A DNA stretch of 64,000 nucleotides. It comes from Bacilli bacterium (GTDB lineage Bacteria; Bacillota_I; Bacilli_A; RFN20; CAG-631). Below are positions 9,293 to 18,026 of the stretch, one piece after another; position 1 is the first letter of the stretch; each line of letters begins with the position of its first letter. The notes beneath the pieces are model-generated. The model did no database searches and was not told the DNA's origin. It saw only the letters and a list, made by a program, of their open reading frames with translations. The position numbers and the translations under genes were made by a program. Location of the stretch: contig CAAEBM010000025.1 of NCBI GenBank assembly GCA_900754115.1, positions 29,606 to 93,605 of the forward strand, written 5' to 3'.

Positions 9293-9442
9293 TTAGTATA
9301 GATAAATTGATCCGATAATAACTAGTAAAATAAATAATACTAGGATTAAAACAAAACTTGTTCCTGTTGTTCCACAACCGCAACCACAAGTGTTTGCAAC
9401 TGGTGTTGTTCCACATGGACAATTACAATTTTGATTTGTCAT
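9293..9442 (-). CDS. YjcZ-like small membrane protein with Cys-Gly-rich head
   Basis: A 49-residue protein. The first half is Asn/Cys/Gly-rich (CNCPCGTT, CGCGCG). The second is a single hydrophobic helix containing VLFILLVIIG, the YjcZ family signature. The ATG used here has GGAGG five bases upstream; a longer in-frame reading upstream lacks a site. It probably forms a two-gene unit with the 24-residue paralogue. On the minus strand CATAATATA (9476-9468) lies upstream and fits the -10 of mother-cell sigma factors, although no good -35 accompanies it. Confidence 0.75.
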   Translation of the reverse strand: MTNQNCNCPCGTTPVANTCGCGCGTTGTSFVLILVLFILLVIIGSIYLY

Positions 9443-9509
9443 AGTAAACCTCCTTCGTTTCCTACGATATATTATGTTAAAAAAGAGTGGTTTGACACAA
9501 AAAAAGGCA

Positions 9510-9535
9510 AAAAAAATACCCACTTAAAGTGGGTA
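9510..9535 (-). terminator. Intrinsic terminator of the HU-like gene
   Basis: TACCCACTT (9517-9525) pairs perfectly with AAGTGGGTA (9527-9535). The A-run before it gives a U-tract on the minus strand. It lies 5 bases after the stop of the HU-like gene. Confidence 0.85.
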
Positions 9536-9540
9536 AGAAT

Positions 9541-10218
9541 TTATTTGTCAAAAATAAAATTGAAAGTTTCTTTTTCTTCGACAACTTTAATCGTCGTAGT
9601 ATGAGGTGCTACATCTCTTAAACTGTTTTTTACAATTGATAAACTAGCATCTACATCTACTTCTGACAATTCTGTTTTTTGCATTAAAACTTTTTTGATT
9701 TCTTTTTCGGTGTAAGATTGATCGCCATAAACCCATACTAAATTTTCTAATTCAACAACAGGAGTTTCTTCTGTAGTTTCTTGCACTTCTTCCACTACTT
9801 CTTCAACTTTTTCTTCTTCTTTTTGTTGTTCTTTCATTGCAACTTCTTTTGCTCTTTCTTCTTCCATTGCAGCTTCAGCAGCAGCTGTAACTGCAGCGGC
9901 AGCATCTAAAGCAGCGTCAATATTTTCGCCTTCTACTTCAATTGCAGTTGGTTTTGGTTGCAAAGCAAAATAAGGTTTGAAAGTAATGACATTATGTTCA
10001 GGAACGGTTTCAACATTTCCAGTAACTAAGTTGATTTGTTCTTTTGGCATCGTTTTTCTAAGTTTTAAGACACCAAATCCTGAAATTTTAATGTTTTCTG
10101 TTGGAGAAATAGTATTTTTTAAATTATCGAAAACTAAATCATAATATTCCTTTGCATCTTTTTTGGAACAACCTAATTTTTCAACTAGAACGTTCACCCA
10201 ATCTTTTTGTTTTAACAT
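9541..10218 (-). CDS. HU-like DNA-binding protein with long acidic linker and extra C-terminal domain
   Basis: A 225-residue protein. Residues 1 to about 90 form an HU/IHF fold, with ISGFGVLKLRKTMPKEQINLVTGNVETVPEHNVITFKPYFALQ covering the beta arms. An Ala-rich then Glu-rich linker (about 100-155) follows, and a C-terminal segment of about 65 residues (LVWVYGDQSYTEKEIKKVL...) that I do not recognise. Ordinary HU is about 90 residues, so this is a fusion or extended form. It is monocistronic, with a consensus promoter and its own terminator. It probably acts as a nucleoid protein; the extension may mediate protein contacts. Confidence 0.8.
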   Translation of the reverse strand: MLKQKDWVNVLVEKLGCSKKDAKEYYDLVFDNLKNTISPTENIKISGFGVLKLRKTMPKEQINLVTGNVETVPEHNVITFKPYFALQPKPTAIEVEGENIDAALDAAAAVTAAAEAAMEEERAKEVAMKEQQKEEEKVEEVVEEVQETTEETPVVELENLVWVYGDQSYTEKEIKKVLMQKTELSEVDVDASLSIVKNSLRDVAPHTTTIKVVEEKETFNFIFDK

Positions 10219-10240
10219 AATTCAGCCTCCATTCGTTAAT

Positions 10241-10269
10241 ATTATATCAAAAAACATTGTTTTGTCCAA
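10241..10269 (-). promoter_or_regulatory. Promoter of the HU-like gene
   Basis: Minus strand TTGGAC (10269-10264), 17-base spacer, TATAAT (10246-10241), about 25 bases before the ATG. Confidence 0.75.
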
Positions 10270-10421
10270 CAATTTTTTTATTTTCATGAAAAAATTATAA
10301 AAAAGTTCAAAAAAATGCTTTTGAATGATTCAATTGGTGTTTAAATTTTAGCTTTTTAAGCATAATAAAGTGAAGGTATATATTATATATATAATTTTCC
10401 CTTTTCTTAAAAAAATATGGG

Positions 10422-10450
10422 TTGAAATGTGCAGGTAATTAGTATATAAT
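10422..10450 (+). promoter_or_regulatory. Promoter of the PrsA-like lipoprotein pair
   Basis: TTGAAA (10422-10427), 17-base spacer, TATAAT (10445-10450). A strong GGGAGG site follows at about 10470 and the gene begins at 10487. Confidence 0.8.
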
Positions 10451-10486
10451 TATACGTGCGATGTAAAAAGGGAGGTCTTTTCATTT

Positions 10487-12223
10487 ATGAAAAAGAAAAT
10501 TGCACCGTTAGGTTTCCTTCTTTGCACAACCTTATTTGCTGCAGGTTGTTCAAAAGGAGATGTAAAGGTCGTAACAGTAGATGGAAATTATGTCATTTAT
10601 TCCATTACCGTTAACGGAAAAAAAGAAAGTTTTACGGCTGATGATTTATTAGCAGAAATGGCAGATTCAACTGTCGCTACCACTAGAATTTATAATGAAA
10701 TTTCTAGAAAAGTATTTGCCATTGCAGCAGATAAAACATTAACTCGTTCTGAAATAACTGAAATTGAAGGTATTGCAGAAGATCAAGTCACAGACTTTAG
10801 AGATGATGTAAAAGCACAAGCAAAAGAACAAGGAATTGATTATGATACATATCTTGAAACTTCTTTGGAACAAGAAGGTGTTGAAACCTTAGATGAATTA
10901 AAAGATTTGTACATTGATCAAGGTAAAAAATCAGCGTACTTAGAAGATTACGTTGAAGAAAATTACGATTACTTTTTAGAAAAATATCTCAGTGTTTATA
11001 CACCATTCCAAGTCAAACACATTTTAGTTGCAGCAAATACATCGGATACAAATTACACAGATGGAACTATCTCTCCAGATAAAGCACGTTTGTTATTAAA
11101 AGTATTAAATCGTTTTATTGCTGGAGAAAATTTTGCAACTGTTGCAGATTTAACCGATGACACTTCTTCCAAAGATGTGGGTGGTATTATGCCATTCAAT
11201 GGAGGAAAGGATTATGTCAATGAATTCCGCTTTGCTCCTTATATTTTAGCTTTATATGAAAAAGAAGAAGGCAAAGAAAGATTGGCTTTAGCTCAACAAC
11301 TCCATTTAATCAATGAAGATTTGAACTTAGACAATACAGATGATTTACAAAAAGCACAAGAAGAATATGATGAATTGAGAATTGCTTCTGTTTATGAAAA
11401 CGGAATAGGCTTTATTCAATTATCAGATATCATGGAATTAGAAAATGATATCGTAGCAACAGATAAAGGTAGCGAATTTTATTTCTCTTCTGAAGGAACA
11501 AAATTACCAAATGTCGATGTTCCTACAGCAGCTGAACAAGTTTATGAATTACCTGAAGGAGTCACTACAGGGGACGAAAGATATTATTATGAATATGAAT
11601 TAAAAAGAAATGTCATTTTCAATAATACTTTGAATACTCACCAAGTGAAATATATTGAAGTTGCACCTAGTGATGGCGCAGTTCATACCGCACAAGTCAA
11701 TGGAAAAACTGTTTTAGCAGATGAAAATGGTAGTCCAATCTATGTAGTTTATGCTAGTACAGGAATCCACTTCATGGTGAATGTTTACAATTACATTGAA
11801 GAAGTAAATAAGCCAAATGGAGTAGAAAATGTTAAGAACTTCTTTAGATTGTTTGATGAATCCTCTCAAGATACAGACTATACAAAATATAGTGATGCTT
11901 ACATTGGACAAAATAACGCTTATTTAAAAAGAGAAGACTTAGAAAGCAATAGTGATACTTTACTTGCTGCTGTTCAATCTTATATTTCTCCATTAGAACA
12001 ATATGCATTTAACGAATTAGTTTATGTCGATAAAGAAATTACAATTTCTTTCTCTAATGAAAAAATTTATGAAAATGTTCAAAAATATGTCTTGGATAGT
12101 ATTGAAGCAGGAGATGAAACTTTCTATGATTCTTTAGAAACTGCTTTTGATACTTATGGTTCTAAATTAGAAAGAGAACTTGAAGCTAAAGAAGCTTTCC
12201 AAGCATCACAAACAACAAAGTAG
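10487..12223 (+). CDS. prsA: PrsA-like extracytoplasmic peptidyl-prolyl isomerase lipoprotein
   Basis: A 578-residue lipoprotein. The lipobox LFAAGC is at residues 17-22, followed by a SurA/PrsA-type helical N domain. A parvulin-like region at about 185-260 contains VKHILVAAN and VGGIMPFNGGKDYVNEF, then a long C-terminal region without a recognised domain. It should help fold secreted proteins on the outer face of the membrane. It is twice the size of Bacillus PrsA (about 290 residues). It is 12 nt from the next gene, also a lipoprotein of similar build, so the two are co-transcribed and may work as a pair. Confidence 0.8.
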   Translation: MKKKIAPLGFLLCTTLFAAGCSKGDVKVVTVDGNYVIYSITVNGKKESFTADDLLAEMADSTVATTRIYNEISRKVFAIAADKTLTRSEITEIEGIAEDQVTDFRDDVKAQAKEQGIDYDTYLETSLEQEGVETLDELKDLYIDQGKKSAYLEDYVEENYDYFLEKYLSVYTPFQVKHILVAANTSDTNYTDGTISPDKARLLLKVLNRFIAGENFATVADLTDDTSSKDVGGIMPFNGGKDYVNEFRFAPYILALYEKEEGKERLALAQQLHLINEDLNLDNTDDLQKAQEEYDELRIASVYENGIGFIQLSDIMELENDIVATDKGSEFYFSSEGTKLPNVDVPTAAEQVYELPEGVTTGDERYYYEYELKRNVIFNNTLNTHQVKYIEVAPSDGAVHTAQVNGKTVLADENGSPIYVVYASTGIHFMVNVYNYIEEVNKPNGVENVKNFFRLFDESSQDTDYTKYSDAYIGQNNAYLKREDLESNSDTLLAAVQSYISPLEQYAFNELVYVDKEITISFSNEKIYENVQKYVLDSIEAGDETFYDSLETAFDTYGSKLERELEAKEAFQASQTTK

Positions 12224-12235
12224 AGGTGATTATTA

Positions 12236-14101
12236 ATGAAAAAGAATAAAATATTATTAGCAAGTTTATTAGCTTTGGCATTAGTAGTTACAGGATGTTC
12301 TACTGAAACAACCAAAATTAATAATGGTAGTGATCCAATCGGAACCATTGATGGCGATGGAACAAGTAAAACTTTACAAAAATTATATGAAGAATTAAAA
12401 GCATCTTCTGGTGGTTCAGTTGCTTTAGATGTTTTAACTAAAAAAATTGCTTCCCTAGAATATGCCTCAGTTTTAGATGTTGCAGATAGTGAAAAGAAAT
12501 TTTCTGATTTAGGAATTAAAGCTTATCGTACAAAAGAAGCTTTTGTAGAAGATATTGAAGAAAATTTAGAATCACAAATCGAAAGTGATGATTATAAAGA
12601 TAAAAGAGGCAGATTTGATGAAGAAAAATTTGCTGAATATGTTGAAGATGAAGGATATACAGTTGATCGTACTGGTACAGCATCTAAATATATCGACATG
12701 GAAGAATTGACTTACAACTATGACGAATATATTGAAGAAACAATTATTGAATCTATTTACCTTAATTATCTTTATCAAGATTATGTTTTAGGAATTAGCA
12801 AATATTGGACAACGATTCGTAACCAATATGCTATTCAATTCCAAGTATTAAAGTTTGAAAACTATACAAATGCTCAAAACTCTCATTTCAGTGAATCTTT
12901 AAGAACAGATATCAATTTAGTTTTAACAAGCGATTCTACTGACAAGACTTTCAACAAGTCTAACAATGCTTTATATTCTTTTATGACTTCTGATTCAGAA
13001 GATAACTTAATTGTGTTTGATGCTCCTTTAAGTGGAAAACAATTGACTTATCGCGTTTATGAAAATAATGAAGATATAGATAAAGTATTAGATGCATTGT
13101 ATAACAGAACTTTATCTAGACTTTCTGATTTTAAATCAGGAACTGCTGTAGAAGGATTTACATATAATGATTTATTAAAATTAACACCTAAAGAAGAGTA
13201 TGTTATAGATAGTTCTACATCAGCAAATGATGAAGAATTCTATACGACAATTGAAAAAATCTTAATTGCAAGAAAGTTATATATCATTGATACAGAAGTT
13301 GCAATGGCTAGAAACTTTGACTTGAAAAATGCAGAATATGAAGCTTATCGTCCTTCACAAAAAGAAAATGCACAATCTTTTGCTTCTACTTATTCTAGTA
13401 GTAATTCTAGAACAATTCGTGAAGGTGCAAGAGTTTCTAAAATGGATGCAGAAGAATTAGTTTATTATGAAGATAATCAAACTTATACAAGAGATACTTA
13501 TGGAAATGTTCTTCCTTCTGCTATTAGTGCATTAAGAGGAACGAACGCAAGAGAATTAATTTCTAATTTGAAAAACATTAATGGTGTAAATTATTTATTA
13601 CCTAATAAAGAAGGATTAAATACTCCAATTTATGCAGATACTGAATATTATTATGTCGTTAAAGTAAATGGATATTATGGTTACTATGCTACTCAAAACT
13701 ATACTGTTGAACAAACAAATAGTGATGGCGAAGTCGAAACAATTCAAAGAACGGCTACACAAAATGTAACTAACTACCAAATCCAAGCTTTCCAAGATGG
13801 CGCTTATGCTACTTATACTTACAATGATGAAACACATCGTTTTGTTGAAGATGAAACAAAAGTAGCTTATGATACTGTAAAAGCATATGATCCTGAAACA
13901 GCAACTGAAACTCAAAAAGCAGAAATTGCAAATTGGGATAGCATTATCGATATGTGCCATGAAATTGCTGCTCAAATTTTATCTAGTACGCATCAAACTG
14001 AAGCGTTAGTAGAATTATTTGAAGACTATAAGTTAGAAATTAACGATCAAGAAATTTACGATTATATCAGTGATTCATATCCTGATTACTTTGAAGATTA
14101 A
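12236..14101 (+). CDS. Large lipoprotein, probable PrsA/SurA-like chaperone partner
   Basis: A 621-residue lipoprotein with lipobox LVVTGC near residue 21. The acidic, helix-rich N region (about 40-200) resembles that of the preceding PrsA-like protein. I see no clear parvulin active-site block, so isomerase activity is doubtful. Tyr- and Asn-rich segments (YYYVVKVNGYYGYYATQNYT) occur near residue 470-490. It has GAGGTGATT upstream, follows the prsA-like gene by 12 nt and is closed by a good terminator. Best read as a membrane-anchored folding or substrate-holding partner of the upstream protein. Confidence 0.6.
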   Translation: MKKNKILLASLLALALVVTGCSTETTKINNGSDPIGTIDGDGTSKTLQKLYEELKASSGGSVALDVLTKKIASLEYASVLDVADSEKKFSDLGIKAYRTKEAFVEDIEENLESQIESDDYKDKRGRFDEEKFAEYVEDEGYTVDRTGTASKYIDMEELTYNYDEYIEETIIESIYLNYLYQDYVLGISKYWTTIRNQYAIQFQVLKFENYTNAQNSHFSESLRTDINLVLTSDSTDKTFNKSNNALYSFMTSDSEDNLIVFDAPLSGKQLTYRVYENNEDIDKVLDALYNRTLSRLSDFKSGTAVEGFTYNDLLKLTPKEEYVIDSSTSANDEEFYTTIEKILIARKLYIIDTEVAMARNFDLKNAEYEAYRPSQKENAQSFASTYSSSNSRTIREGARVSKMDAEELVYYEDNQTYTRDTYGNVLPSAISALRGTNARELISNLKNINGVNYLLPNKEGLNTPIYADTEYYYVVKVNGYYGYYATQNYTVEQTNSDGEVETIQRTATQNVTNYQIQAFQDGAYATYTYNDETHRFVEDETKVAYDTVKAYDPETATETQKAEIANWDSIIDMCHEIAAQILSSTHQTEALVELFEDYKLEINDQEIYDYISDSYPDYFED

Positions 14102-14102
14102 T

Positions 14103-14135
14103 AAAAAAAAGGGGTAGGAAACTATCCCTTTTTTT
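14103..14135 (+). terminator. Terminator of the PrsA-like operon
   Basis: An A-run plus GGG(G)TAG pairs with CTATCCC plus a T7 run across a GAAA loop, directly after the stop codon at 14101. Confidence 0.85.
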
Positions 14136-14152
14136 GAAAGGAAAGAAAGAAA

Positions 14153-14560
14153 ATGAATGATTGCATTTTTTGTAAAATATGTAAAAAAGAACTATCTTCT
14201 TTTGTCATCTATGAAGATGAATTAGTACTCGCAATTTTGGATACTTTTCCTGCTTCATGGGGTCATGTTTTGATTTTAAGCAAGAAGCATTATCAAAATA
14301 TTTTAGAGTGTGATGAAAAAACTTTGTTTGCGATGACAAAGGCGATTCAAAAAATAGGATTAGCCTTAGAAAAAACGTATGCCATTGGATTAAATGTTTG
14401 TTCTAATATCCATGAAAGTGCTGGTCAAACTATTATGCATGCTCACATTCATCTAGTTCCTGTAAATCAAGATGGGAAAAAATTGCATATCCAATCGGAC
14501 AGTTTAAAAGATGTTCCATTACAAACGATTCAACAAAAAATTATTGAACATATGAAATAA
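14153..14560 (+). CDS. HIT-family nucleotide phosphohydrolase
   Basis: A 135-residue histidine-triad protein with the motif HAHIHLVP (catalytic His-x-His-x-His) near residue 99 and an N-terminal CIFCKICKKE cysteine cluster as in Hit/HinT proteins. It hydrolyses nucleoside phosphoramidates or dinucleoside polyphosphates; the precise substrate cannot be read. The ATG is preceded by AAAGGAAAG. It lies between two terminators, so it is probably transcribed alone. It is convergent with yhaM. Confidence 0.92.
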   Translation: MNDCIFCKICKKELSSFVIYEDELVLAILDTFPASWGHVLILSKKHYQNILECDEKTLFAMTKAIQKIGLALEKTYAIGLNVCSNIHESAGQTIMHAHIHLVPVNQDGKKLHIQSDSLKDVPLQTIQQKIIEHMK

Positions 14561-14588
14561 AAAAAATGTAGAAATTCTACATTTTTTT
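14561..14588. terminator. Bidirectional terminator between HIT gene and yhaM
   Basis: AAAAAATGTAGAA pairs with TTCTACATTTTTT. A-run and T-run on opposite sides make it usable in both directions between convergent genes. Confidence 0.85.
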
Positions 14589-15516
14589 ATTCGTCATATT
14601 TATAAAAAGATCTTCCCTCTAAAGCGGGAATTTTATTCGTAAAACTATTTTTTTCTACGTTATTTAAAGCTTTAATAATCATATGAATTCTTGAATCCAT
14701 ATTATCAATTAAATATAACACTTCTGCTTCTAAAGTATGTGGTAAAACGGGAGATCCATATTCATATTTGCCGTGATGCGCTAATACCATGTGTTGTAGT
14801 AAAAGGGCTTTATCTTCGTTGATTTGATGTTTTTTAGCCGCTTCAACGATATCGGTTTGAATAATAGAAATATGACCTAATAATTTTCCTTTAGTCGTGT
14901 ATTCTGTTGTAATCGGTCCACTTAATTCTTTGATTTTACCTAAATCATGTAAAATGATTCCACCATATAGATAATCTTTTTGAATTGTTGGATATAAGCA
15001 AACAATCGCTTTGGCTAATTTTAACATACTCACTTCGTGATGCAATAAACCACTTGCATATTCATGGTGATTGGATTTTGCTGCAGGGTGATATAAAAAT
15101 TGATCATAGTACTGTCCTAGTATTTCTGTGACAATGGTACGAATTTCAACATCTTCAATTTCTAAAATAAAATGATTTAATTCTTTTTCTAACTCTTCTG
15201 TTGATACAGGAGGGTGGATAATCAATTCTTTTTGATCAACAGGACCTTTTAATTCATCAAAATCAATAATTTTTAATTGCATTTGTCCTTTATAAATAAT
15301 AGGATCAACTAATAAACTTAAAACATGTCCTACTTTTAAAGCTTCCATATCTTTTTCAGTGGCATCCCATTTTTTGGCATCAATTTTACCTGAATTGTCT
15401 TGTAATACTAAATTTAAATAGGAATTATGGCTATTTGTAATTCCTTTTGTACACTCTGTGACAACACAGACAATCGTATCCCTAACATTTTCTTTTAAAT
15501 CTTTGATTTTACTCAT
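14587..15516 (-). CDS. yhaM: 3'-5' exoribonuclease YhaM family
   Basis: A 309-residue protein with an N-terminal OB fold (about 1-95) and a C-terminal HD phosphohydrolase domain. The metal-binding residues appear in LLHHEVSMLKLAK, GGIILHDLGKIKEL, GKLLGHISI and MVLAHHGKYEYGSP. YhaM degrades RNA and single-stranded DNA from the 3' end. The ATG used has GGAGAAG upstream and overlaps the end of recX by 8 nt, so the two are co-translated. The length matches the Bacillus and Staphylococcus proteins. Confidence 0.93.
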   Translation of the reverse strand: MSKIKDLKENVRDTIVCVVTECTKGITNSHNSYLNLVLQDNSGKIDAKKWDATEKDMEALKVGHVLSLLVDPIIYKGQMQLKIIDFDELKGPVDQKELIIHPPVSTEELEKELNHFILEIEDVEIRTIVTEILGQYYDQFLYHPAAKSNHHEYASGLLHHEVSMLKLAKAIVCLYPTIQKDYLYGGIILHDLGKIKELSGPITTEYTTKGKLLGHISIIQTDIVEAAKKHQINEDKALLLQHMVLAHHGKYEYGSPVLPHTLEAEVLYLIDNMDSRIHMIIKALNNVEKNSFTNKIPALEGRSFYKYDE

Positions 15517-16252
15517 AATCTTCTCCATCCTTCATTATTTTTTTGATGTCGTCTACATTATACCCTTTATGAACTAATTTGGATATGATTTTGTATGGAT
15601 TTTTTTCATTTTTTTGAATTTTTTGGTAATCTTTTAATAATTGTGGGGTTTCATCTATCTCAAGGTTTTGTAAATATTTTTCAATTATTGATTGAGAAAA
15701 GCCTTTTTGCAATAAATTTTGTTTGATTTTATATTTTAAAATTTGAAGAGAGTGATGATTTTGATTGACTTGTCTTTGAATATAATTTTGAATATAGTTT
15801 TCATTTTCTTGGTATCGTTTTAAAAATTCTTCTTTTAAGGAAGAAGAAATTCCATGTTGATTTAAAAAATTTTTAAAAGCAACAATCCCTTTATCTTTTT
15901 GATAGATTTGAAAATAATTGTTTACGAATAATTTATCATCTAAAAAAGTTTCTTTTAATAAAAAATGAAGAATGATTTCAATTGTATCAGGTTCTATCTC
16001 TTTTTTTAAAAGATAAGATTTGATATCTTGAACGGATAGTTTATGTTGATTCATTAAACTATAAAGTGGTTTTAAAACAAAAAAAGTATCTGAAAAAATT
16101 TGAATTATCTTAAAATCATCAATTTCTATTTCTTTATGAATATAAGGTAAAAAGATAGGATATAAAGAAGAATCCACAAGATACGTTTGGTTCGCAATTG
16201 TGATTTCAAATCCTTGTTTATTTTTAATAATTTTATCTATCGTATAGGCCAT
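15509..16252 (-). CDS. recX: RecX-like regulator of RecA
   Basis: A 247-residue all-helical protein with the RecX three-helix repeats; LKYKIKQNLLQKGFSQSIIEKYL (about 170-195) is the clearest one. RecX binds RecA filaments and modulates recombination. The N-terminal 60 residues form a small beta region (AYTIDKIIKNKQGFEITIANQTYLVD), as in Bacillus RecX. The ATG is 12 bases after AGGTGA; an in-frame TTG 9 bases earlier is possible but too close. It overlaps yhaM at the 3' end. Confidence 0.85.
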   Translation of the reverse strand: MAYTIDKIIKNKQGFEITIANQTYLVDSSLYPIFLPYIHKEIEIDDFKIIQIFSDTFFVLKPLYSLMNQHKLSVQDIKSYLLKKEIEPDTIEIILHFLLKETFLDDKLFVNNYFQIYQKDKGIVAFKNFLNQHGISSSLKEEFLKRYQENENYIQNYIQRQVNQNHHSLQILKYKIKQNLLQKGFSQSIIEKYLQNLEIDETPQLLKDYQKIQKNEKNPYKIISKLVHKGYNVDDIKKIMKDGEDYE

Positions 16253-16286
16253 CTTTATCAATCACCTATATTATTATACAATAAAA

Positions 16287-17348
16287 TTAAGAAATTTCCT
16301 TCTTTTTTCGTGGTTTATAAATTAAAACAACAAAAGCTCCTAAAATCATTCCTAAATAAAAAGTAATGGTACGCCAAAGAAGCATGGAACTTTTAATGGT
16401 TGCATTGAAATCCGCTACGTTAATTTTTGAAGCAAAAAAACTTTTAAATAAATAAGTATAAGCAAATTCTACTCCAATGGATCCTCCTGGAGATGGAAAA
16501 ACACCAGAAATTAAACTCGTATAAGCACTTAATGATACAGTATCTAAAAAGTATTTTCCCTCTAACGGACATTTTACTGCATAAAATGAAACAAAGGGAA
16601 TGCTATAAAGAATAAAAAAGCGCAAAAACATGAGCCCTAATAAAAGGACCATTGTTTTCCAATTGCTAAAAATATGAGAAGCATTGTGACGAATTAAAAT
16701 GATTTTATCGTTTAAATTTTGTTGAGCAACTTCTACTTTTTTAATCAATTTTATTTTACCTAAAAAAGCGATAATTTTATGAAATAGTTTTTTAAAAATG
16801 GGTAAATAAGCGACAAGAATGATGAATATAGAAAGCAAAGCAATTAAACAAAAACTGATGATTAAAAGAAATAACAAATCATATTCCGCTTGGTTAATTA
16901 ATGCATTTAAACGAGGATAATTATAAATAAAAGCAAATAAAGATAAAGAAAGTAAAGTGGCTTTATATAAAACAAAATAAATAAAAACAACAGCTATTCC
17001 ATTCGCTATATTGACACCTTGTTTTTTAAATAAATAAACTTGGAAAGGTTGACCACCAGTTGCTAAGGGAGTAATGCCATTAAAAAATACATTATATTGT
17101 TGGTTTAAAATTCCTTGATGTAATCGGTACTTTTTTTGAAATAAATTGACTAAAATTGTTAAAATCAAGCCATCAATAAAAAATACCAATAACATACAAC
17201 CTATGGCCAGTAATATAAAGGGAAAAGAAGCGGTTTTTAATAAAGTCAAGACGTCTTTATAATCTTTGCGAAAGACAAGATAAAGTGATAAGAAAGTAAA
17301 AAGAAAAAGGACGACTAATTTTAAAATAATTTTGGTCTTTTTATTCAT
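16287..17348 (-). CDS. Lysylphosphatidylglycerol-synthase-like / YbhN-type membrane protein
   Basis: A 353-residue protein with about eight membrane helices belonging to the LPG_synthase_TM/UPF0104 family. Family-typical segments include FFNGITPLATGGQPFQVYLFKKQGV and SLISGVFPSPGGSIGVEFAY. It lacks the cytoplasmic GNAT-like aminoacyltransferase domain of true MprF, so lysyl transfer is unlikely. Proteins of this kind are thought to move lipids or lipid-linked intermediates. The ATG follows AAGGTGA at seven bases. The next gene upstream, 32 nt away, is a GtrA-like protein, which also suggests envelope glycolipid work. Confidence 0.82.
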   Translation of the reverse strand: MNKKTKIILKLVVLFLFTFLSLYLVFRKDYKDVLTLLKTASFPFILLAIGCMLLVFFIDGLILTILVNLFQKKYRLHQGILNQQYNVFFNGITPLATGGQPFQVYLFKKQGVNIANGIAVVFIYFVLYKATLLSLSLFAFIYNYPRLNALINQAEYDLLFLLIISFCLIALLSIFIILVAYLPIFKKLFHKIIAFLGKIKLIKKVEVAQQNLNDKIILIRHNASHIFSNWKTMVLLLGLMFLRFFILYSIPFVSFYAVKCPLEGKYFLDTVSLSAYTSLISGVFPSPGGSIGVEFAYTYLFKSFFASKINVADFNATIKSSMLLWRTITFYLGMILGAFVVLIYKPRKKKEIS

Positions 17349-17380
17349 CAAATCACCTTCTTTGTCTTGTCTAATATAGT

Positions 17381-17881
17381 TTATTCTTGATTACTTAAAT
17401 TATTATCTTTTTTCACTCTTACAATAAACCGGATGACAAAATACATGATGGGTAAAGCACATAGAGGGGCTAGAATATATAGTATTTTGTCGATAATTTG
17501 ACTACTTAAATGCATTAAAAGAAAGATTTTTTTCCAGATAAAATAAAACAATTGTTGTAAAGCATAATTAGGAATAGAAGACAGAGGAAAAATTGCTAAT
17601 TTTTTCCATTTCCACTTTTGACGAAAAGCAATTAAAGCTTGTGTCGTATAAGAAATGGGAAGTCCTAAAATAAAACTGATTGTCAAAGGTAAATTTAAAG
17701 AAAAAAACCAAATTTTTACATTTTCATTTCCTTTCCATACTGAAACGATAAGATAAGAAAATAAAAATGATAATAAAAGCCCAATAAATGTATTAAAAGC
17801 TGAAACAAATAAAAAGCGAATTTTATCATTTTCCCAGCATTTTATGATTTTTTCTTTCAGTGTAGTTTTTTGTTTTTCCAT
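17381..17881 (-). CDS. GtrA-like four-helix membrane protein
   Basis: A 166-residue protein with four predicted helices. The family hallmarks IRFLFVSAFNTFIGLLLSF near the N terminus and LPISYTTQALIAFRQKWKWKK mid-way mark it as GtrA-like. These proteins take part in moving lipid-linked sugars for cell-surface polysaccharide. The start is the ATG after AAAGGATG; a longer reading adds 42 residues without a site. It probably forms a unit with the downstream YbhN-like gene. Confidence 0.82.
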   Translation of the reverse strand: MEKQKTTLKEKIIKCWENDKIRFLFVSAFNTFIGLLLSFLFSYLIVSVWKGNENVKIWFFSLNLPLTISFILGLPISYTTQALIAFRQKWKWKKLAIFPLSSIPNYALQQLFYFIWKKIFLLMHLSSQIIDKILYILAPLCALPIMYFVIRFIVRVKKDNNLSNQE

Positions 17882-17966
17882 TTTGAAGTTACATCCTTTT
17901 AACTTTATACATATTGTATCATAGAATATAGGGAAAAGTTTATTAATTTTAATAAAAATTAATAAT

Positions 17967-17995
17967 TTGACTATATTTATAAAAAGGTTTATAAT
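17967..17995 (+). promoter_or_regulatory. Promoter of the lipoprotein gene at 18027
   Basis: TTGACT (17967-17972), 17-base spacer, TATAAT (17990-17995), followed by AGAGGGG before the ATG. Confidence 0.85.
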
Positions 17996-18026
17996 GATTT
18001 TGAACAAAAGAGAGGGGAATTAATTT

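Noticed and set aside
13616..13975. Minus-strand 119-residue frame inside the second PrsA-like gene
   Set aside because: Low-complexity Ile/Ser-rich shadow of a well-supported gene. Many similar antisense frames across the window were left out for the same reason.
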